From Hydrogenophaga sp. (lineage in GTDB: Bacteria > Pseudomonadota > Gammaproteobacteria > Burkholderiales > Burkholderiaceae), in the NCBI GenBank assembly GCA_025458545.1, contig JALOSH010000117.1:1-8740 (forward strand): DNA of 8,740 bases, in the 5' to 3' direction. Position numbers and translations under genes: made by a program. Of the stretch, positions 6,932-8,740 are shown piece after piece (within the stretch, counting starts at the first letter, position 1; the number at the start of each line of letters is the position of its first letter). A model generated the notes under the pieces. It did no database searches, was not told the DNA's origin, and was given only the letters and a program-made list of their open reading frames with translations.

Positions 6932-7639
6932 ATGGCACGTCTTCCCCGCCTGACCGTTCCTGGCTATCCGCACCACGTGATCCAGCGCGGCAACAACCGG
7001 CAAGCCATCTTTGCGTCCGACAGCGACCGAGAACGGCTGCTGGCCCTCCTCGCCGAGCATGCCGCGGAGTTTGGCGTGGCTGTTCATGCCTATGTGCTCA
7101 TGGACAACCACTTTCACCTGCTCGCCACGCCATCGACCACCGACGGCTTGCCCAAGATGATGCAGGCCGTGGGACGGCGGTATGTGAGGTACTTCAACGA
7201 CCGGCATGGTCGCAGTGGCACGCTGTGGGAAGGGCGCTACCGGTCGACGCTGATTGAGACCGACCGCTACCTGCTGGCCTGCATGGTCTACATCGATCTC
7301 AACCCGGTGCGGGCGGGCATGGTGGCTCAGGCGCGAGACCATGGCTGGTCCAGTCACCGGCACTACATCGGCCAGCGGCAGGACAAACTGATCACGCCCC
7401 ACCCCTTGGTCTGGACCTTGGGCAACACACCGTTCGCCCGGGAAGCCGCATACGCCGAATTGGTGCATGCCGGCATCGGCGCGGCCCAGCAAGCCGCTTT
7501 GACGGACGCCGCCCTGCGGGGATGGGCCCTCGGCGGACCAGAATTTGTGGCAGAGCTGCAAAAAAAGACCGATCGTCGCCCCAGCCAGATGAAAGCCGGC
7601 CGACCGATTGCCCCCATGCGTCCAGCGGCAGAGGGGTGA
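6932..7639 (+). CDS. REP-associated-type (RAYT) Y1 HUH transposase
   Basis: Transposases of this family are single-strand DNA endonucleases with one catalytic tyrosine and an HUH metal site. The product is 235 residues from ATG 6932, within the usual range of RAYTs (longer than the roughly 150 residues of IS200 TnpA). The N-terminal MARLPRLTVPGYPHHVIQRGNNRQAIF (1-27) is typical. The HUH motif is His 60-Phe-His 62 in YVLMDNHFHLL (54-64). The conserved block GRRYVRYFNDRHGRSGTLWEGRYRS follows (81-105), then DRYLLACMVYIDLNPVRAGMV (111-131). Tyr 113 is the best candidate for the nucleophile, because its 53-residue distance from the first HUH His equals that recalled for E. coli TnpA-REP (H62 to Y115); Tyr 84, 87 or 103 are less likely. 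The C-terminal 165-235 tail is RAYT-like. No good ribosome site precedes the ATG. The frame is open further upstream, but that extension lies in the previous gene. The gene appears intact. Confidence 0.93.
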   Translation: MARLPRLTVPGYPHHVIQRGNNRQAIFASDSDRERLLALLAEHAAEFGVAVHAYVLMDNHFHLLATPSTTDGLPKMMQAVGRRYVRYFNDRHGRSGTLWEGRYRSTLIETDRYLLACMVYIDLNPVRAGMVAQARDHGWSSHRHYIGQRQDKLITPHPLVWTLGNTPFAREAAYAELVHAGIGAAQQAALTDAALRGWALGGPEFVAELQKKTDRRPSQMKAGRPIAPMRPAAEG

Positions 7640-7677
7640 AACAGGATTGAAATCATTGGATTTTTTTGAATTTCTAT

Positions 7678-7691
7678 ATCTGTCCCCAATT
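7678..7691 (+). repeat. Degenerate second copy of the repeat at the right end
   Basis: ATCTGTCCCCAATT matches ATCTGACCCCAATT (7726-7739) at 13 of 14 positions, in direct orientation and 48 bp upstream. It is therefore a second, shorter relative of the terminal repeat, found only on the right side. Confidence 0.65.
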
Positions 7692-7724
7692 ACGCAATCA
7701 AGATTTACGCTATCAGATAATTGG
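7686..7724 (+). repeat. Right-end hairpin (CCAATTA / TAATTGG)
   Basis: CCAATTA (7686-7692) is the exact reverse complement of TAATTGG (7718-7724), with a 25-base loop. ATCTG (7678-7682) can pair with CAGAT (7714-7718) in an alternative arrangement. AATTGG (7719-7724) can instead pair with CCAATT (7734-7739). Folded single strands of this kind are what HUH transposases of the IS200/RAYT type recognise, so this may be the end-recognition structure. Confidence 0.45.
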
Positions 7725-7735
7725 AATCTGACCCC
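7719..7735 (-). repeat. Right 17-bp inverted repeat of the transposase unit
   Basis: AATTGGAATCTGACCCC is the exact reverse complement of 6860-6876. It ends 11 bp before the predicted sigma-54 promoter of gltB. The following AATT (7736-7739) makes the right copy itself a short palindrome (AATTGG...CCAATT), a feature the left copy lacks. Confidence 0.9.
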
Positions 7736-7746
7736 AATTGATTTGC

Positions 7747-7764
7747 TTGGCATTTTTGTTGCAA
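7747..7764 (+). promoter_or_regulatory. Predicted sigma-54 (-24/-12) promoter of gltB
   Basis: TTGGCATTTTTGTTGCAA contains the diagnostic GG (7749-7750) and GC (7761-7762) separated by exactly 10 bp. It matches TGGCA at -24 and TTGCA at -12 of the RpoN consensus (TGGCACG-N4-TTGCW). Transcription would start near 7773, leaving a leader of about 50 bases before gltB. No better sigma-70 promoter is visible in 7740-7823. An RpoN promoter would suit nitrogen-controlled glutamate synthase and would need an enhancer-binding activator such as NtrC, whose site I cannot identify here. Prediction by motif only. Confidence 0.55.
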
Positions 7765-7823
7765 CGCAGTAAGCTTCGCAGCCCGCGAATTTGTTCACGT
7801 CTTCGAACCCAAAAGGAAGCGCC

Positions 7824-8740
7824 ATGACCTCGGCCGCAGAAAAACAGCAACTCCAGCAACAAGGTCTGTACGACCCGGCCCATGAGCACGACGCTTGTGG
7901 TGTGGGCTTTGTGGCCCACATCAAGGGCGAAAAAAGCCATGCCATCGTGCAGCAGGGCCTGAAGATTCTGGAGAACCTGGACCACCGGGGTGCCGTGGGT
8001 GCCGACGCGCTGATGGGCGACGGTGCCGGCATCCTGATCCAACTGCCCGATGCGCTGTACCGGGAAGAGATGGCGGCTCAGGGCGTGGTGCTGCCAGCTC
8101 CGGGCGAATACGGCGTCGGCATGATCTTCATGCCCAAGGAGCACGCGTCGCGCCTGGCCTGTGAACAGGAAATGGAGCGCGCCATCGCCGACGAAGGCCA
8201 GGTGCTGCTGGGCTGGCGCGATGTGCCGGTCAACAAAGACATGCCGATGTCGCCCACGGTGAGAGCCAAGGAACCGATCCTGCGCCAAGTCTTCATTGGC
8301 CGTGGCAACGACGTGATCGTGCAGGACGCGCTGGAACGCAAGCTGTATGTGATCCGTAAGACCGCCAGCGCGCACATCCAGTCGCTCAAGCTCAAGCACA
8401 GCAAAGAGTATTACGTGGTGAGCATGAGCAGCCGCACCGTGATTTACAAAGGCCTGTTGCTGGCCGATCAGGTGGGCACTTACTACAAGGATCTGCAAGA
8501 CACGCGTTGTGTTTCGGCCCTGGGCCTGGTGCACCAGCGTTTCTCCACCAACACCTTCCCCGAATGGCCGCTGGCCCATCCGTACCGCTACGTCGCGCAC
8601 AACGGCGAGATCAACACCGTCAAGGGCAACTACAACTGGATGAAGGCGCGCGAAGGCGTGATGGCCTCACCGGTGCTGGGCGCCGATCTGCAAAAGCTCT
8701 ACCCGATCAGCTTCGCGGGCCAGTCCGACACCGCCACGTT
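7824..8740 (+). CDS. gltB: Glutamate synthase large (alpha) subunit, N-terminal part
   Basis: The GltB subunit of NADPH-dependent glutamate synthase takes the amide nitrogen of glutamine and transfers it to 2-oxoglutarate, working with GltD. Only the first 305 codons are in the window; the frame is open to the right edge. ATG 7824 has AGGAAG at 7814-7819 as ribosome site. This part is the class II glutamine amidotransferase domain. HDACGVGF places the nucleophile at Cys 24, so the first 23 residues are a propeptide expected to be removed so that Cys becomes the N-terminus. QRFSTNTFPEWPLAHPYRYVAHNGEINT (238-265) holds the conserved substrate-binding Arg 239 and the oxyanion-side Asn 260-Gly 261. 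GltD is expected downstream, outside the window. The predicted sigma-54 promoter lies about 60 bp upstream, and the mobile unit directly before that. Confidence 0.97.
   Translation, partial: MTSAAEKQQLQQQGLYDPAHEHDACGVGFVAHIKGEKSHAIVQQGLKILENLDHRGAVGADALMGDGAGILIQLPDALYREEMAAQGVVLPAPGEYGVGMIFMPKEHASRLACEQEMERAIADEGQVLLGWRDVPVNKDMPMSPTVRAKEPILRQVFIGRGNDVIVQDALERKLYVIRKTASAHIQSLKLKHSKEYYVVSMSSRTVIYKGLLLADQVGTYYKDLQDTRCVSALGLVHQRFSTNTFPEWPLAHPYRYVAHNGEINTVKGNYNWMKAREGVMASPVLGADLQKLYPISFAGQSDTAT

Larger units (their letters stand above)
6860..7739 (+). mobile_element. RAYT/IS200-like single-transposase element with 17-bp inverted repeats
   Basis: A unit of about 0.88 kb carries one gene, for a Y1-type transposase, and is bracketed by perfect inverted copies of GGGGTCAGATTCCAATT (6860-6876, and as the reverse complement at 7719-7735). 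The match is interrupted just outside by one mismatch and then resumes for three bases. The right side has extra related sequence (7678-7691) and a small hairpin. I recall the GGGGTCAGATTCC-type repeat as frequent beside RAYT-class transposases in proteobacteria. The exact ends cannot be set from one copy, because transposases of this superfamily do not make target-site duplications; the limits given are those of the repeats. The unit sits between the unknown gene and gltB. Its G+C is like the host's except in the AT-rich right end. Confidence 0.75.

Noticed and set aside
1..8740. Search for CRISPR arrays, tRNA or rRNA genes, retron-like or other defence modules.
   Set aside because: No regularly spaced repeats, no cloverleaf-like sequence and no reverse transcriptase or defence-type proteins are visible. 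Apart from the transposase unit, the lipoprotein and the 215-residue gene, the content is ordinary housekeeping.

Overview
The window looks like a chromosomal segment from a beta-proteobacterium, most likely Burkholderiales and probably Comamonadaceae. I base this on the high G+C, the protein sequences, and the gene order pilQ-aroK-aroB-dgt-...-gltB, which I recall as common in that order. I ran no search, so the taxonomic call is inference. All confident genes are on the + strand.

Layout. Positions 1-1468 hold the C-terminal two thirds of the type IV pilus secretin PilQ, whose start lies outside the window. A small, relatively AT-rich lipoprotein gene follows (1488/1500-1946). Next come two adjacent shikimate-pathway genes: aroK (1965-2516), which has an internal in-frame deletion, and aroB (2549-3670). 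A dGTPase-family HD hydrolase, dgt (3667-4860), overlaps aroB by 4 bp. An MFS transporter (4868-6097) begins 7 bp after dgt, and a 215-residue protein of unknown function follows (6198-6845). A RAYT/IS200-like transposase gene (6932-7639) lies between perfect 17-bp inverted repeats (6860-6876 and 7719-7735). The large subunit of glutamate synthase, gltB, starts at 7824 and runs off the right edge.

How the genes relate. aroK and aroB encode steps of chorismate synthesis, and close spacing suggests that aroB, dgt and the MFS gene are co-transcribed. gltB is a separate unit, with a sigma-54-type -24/-12 promoter (GG-N10-GC) at 7747-7764. That fits a nitrogen-assimilation gene. The inverted-repeat element ends only a few bases upstream of this promoter, so the former upstream control region has been displaced or rebuilt.

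I see no clear new multi-gene system here. The points most worth checking are: (1) the AroK deletion, where every catalytic landmark keeps its expected spacing except one interval, which is about 15-16 residues short and lacks a core beta-strand; (2) the inverted-repeat transposase unit with secondary repeat structure at its right end; (3) the predicted sigma-54 promoter of gltB beside it; (4) an unrecognised lipoprotein directly after pilQ. I see no tRNA, rRNA, CRISPR array or convincing intrinsic terminator.
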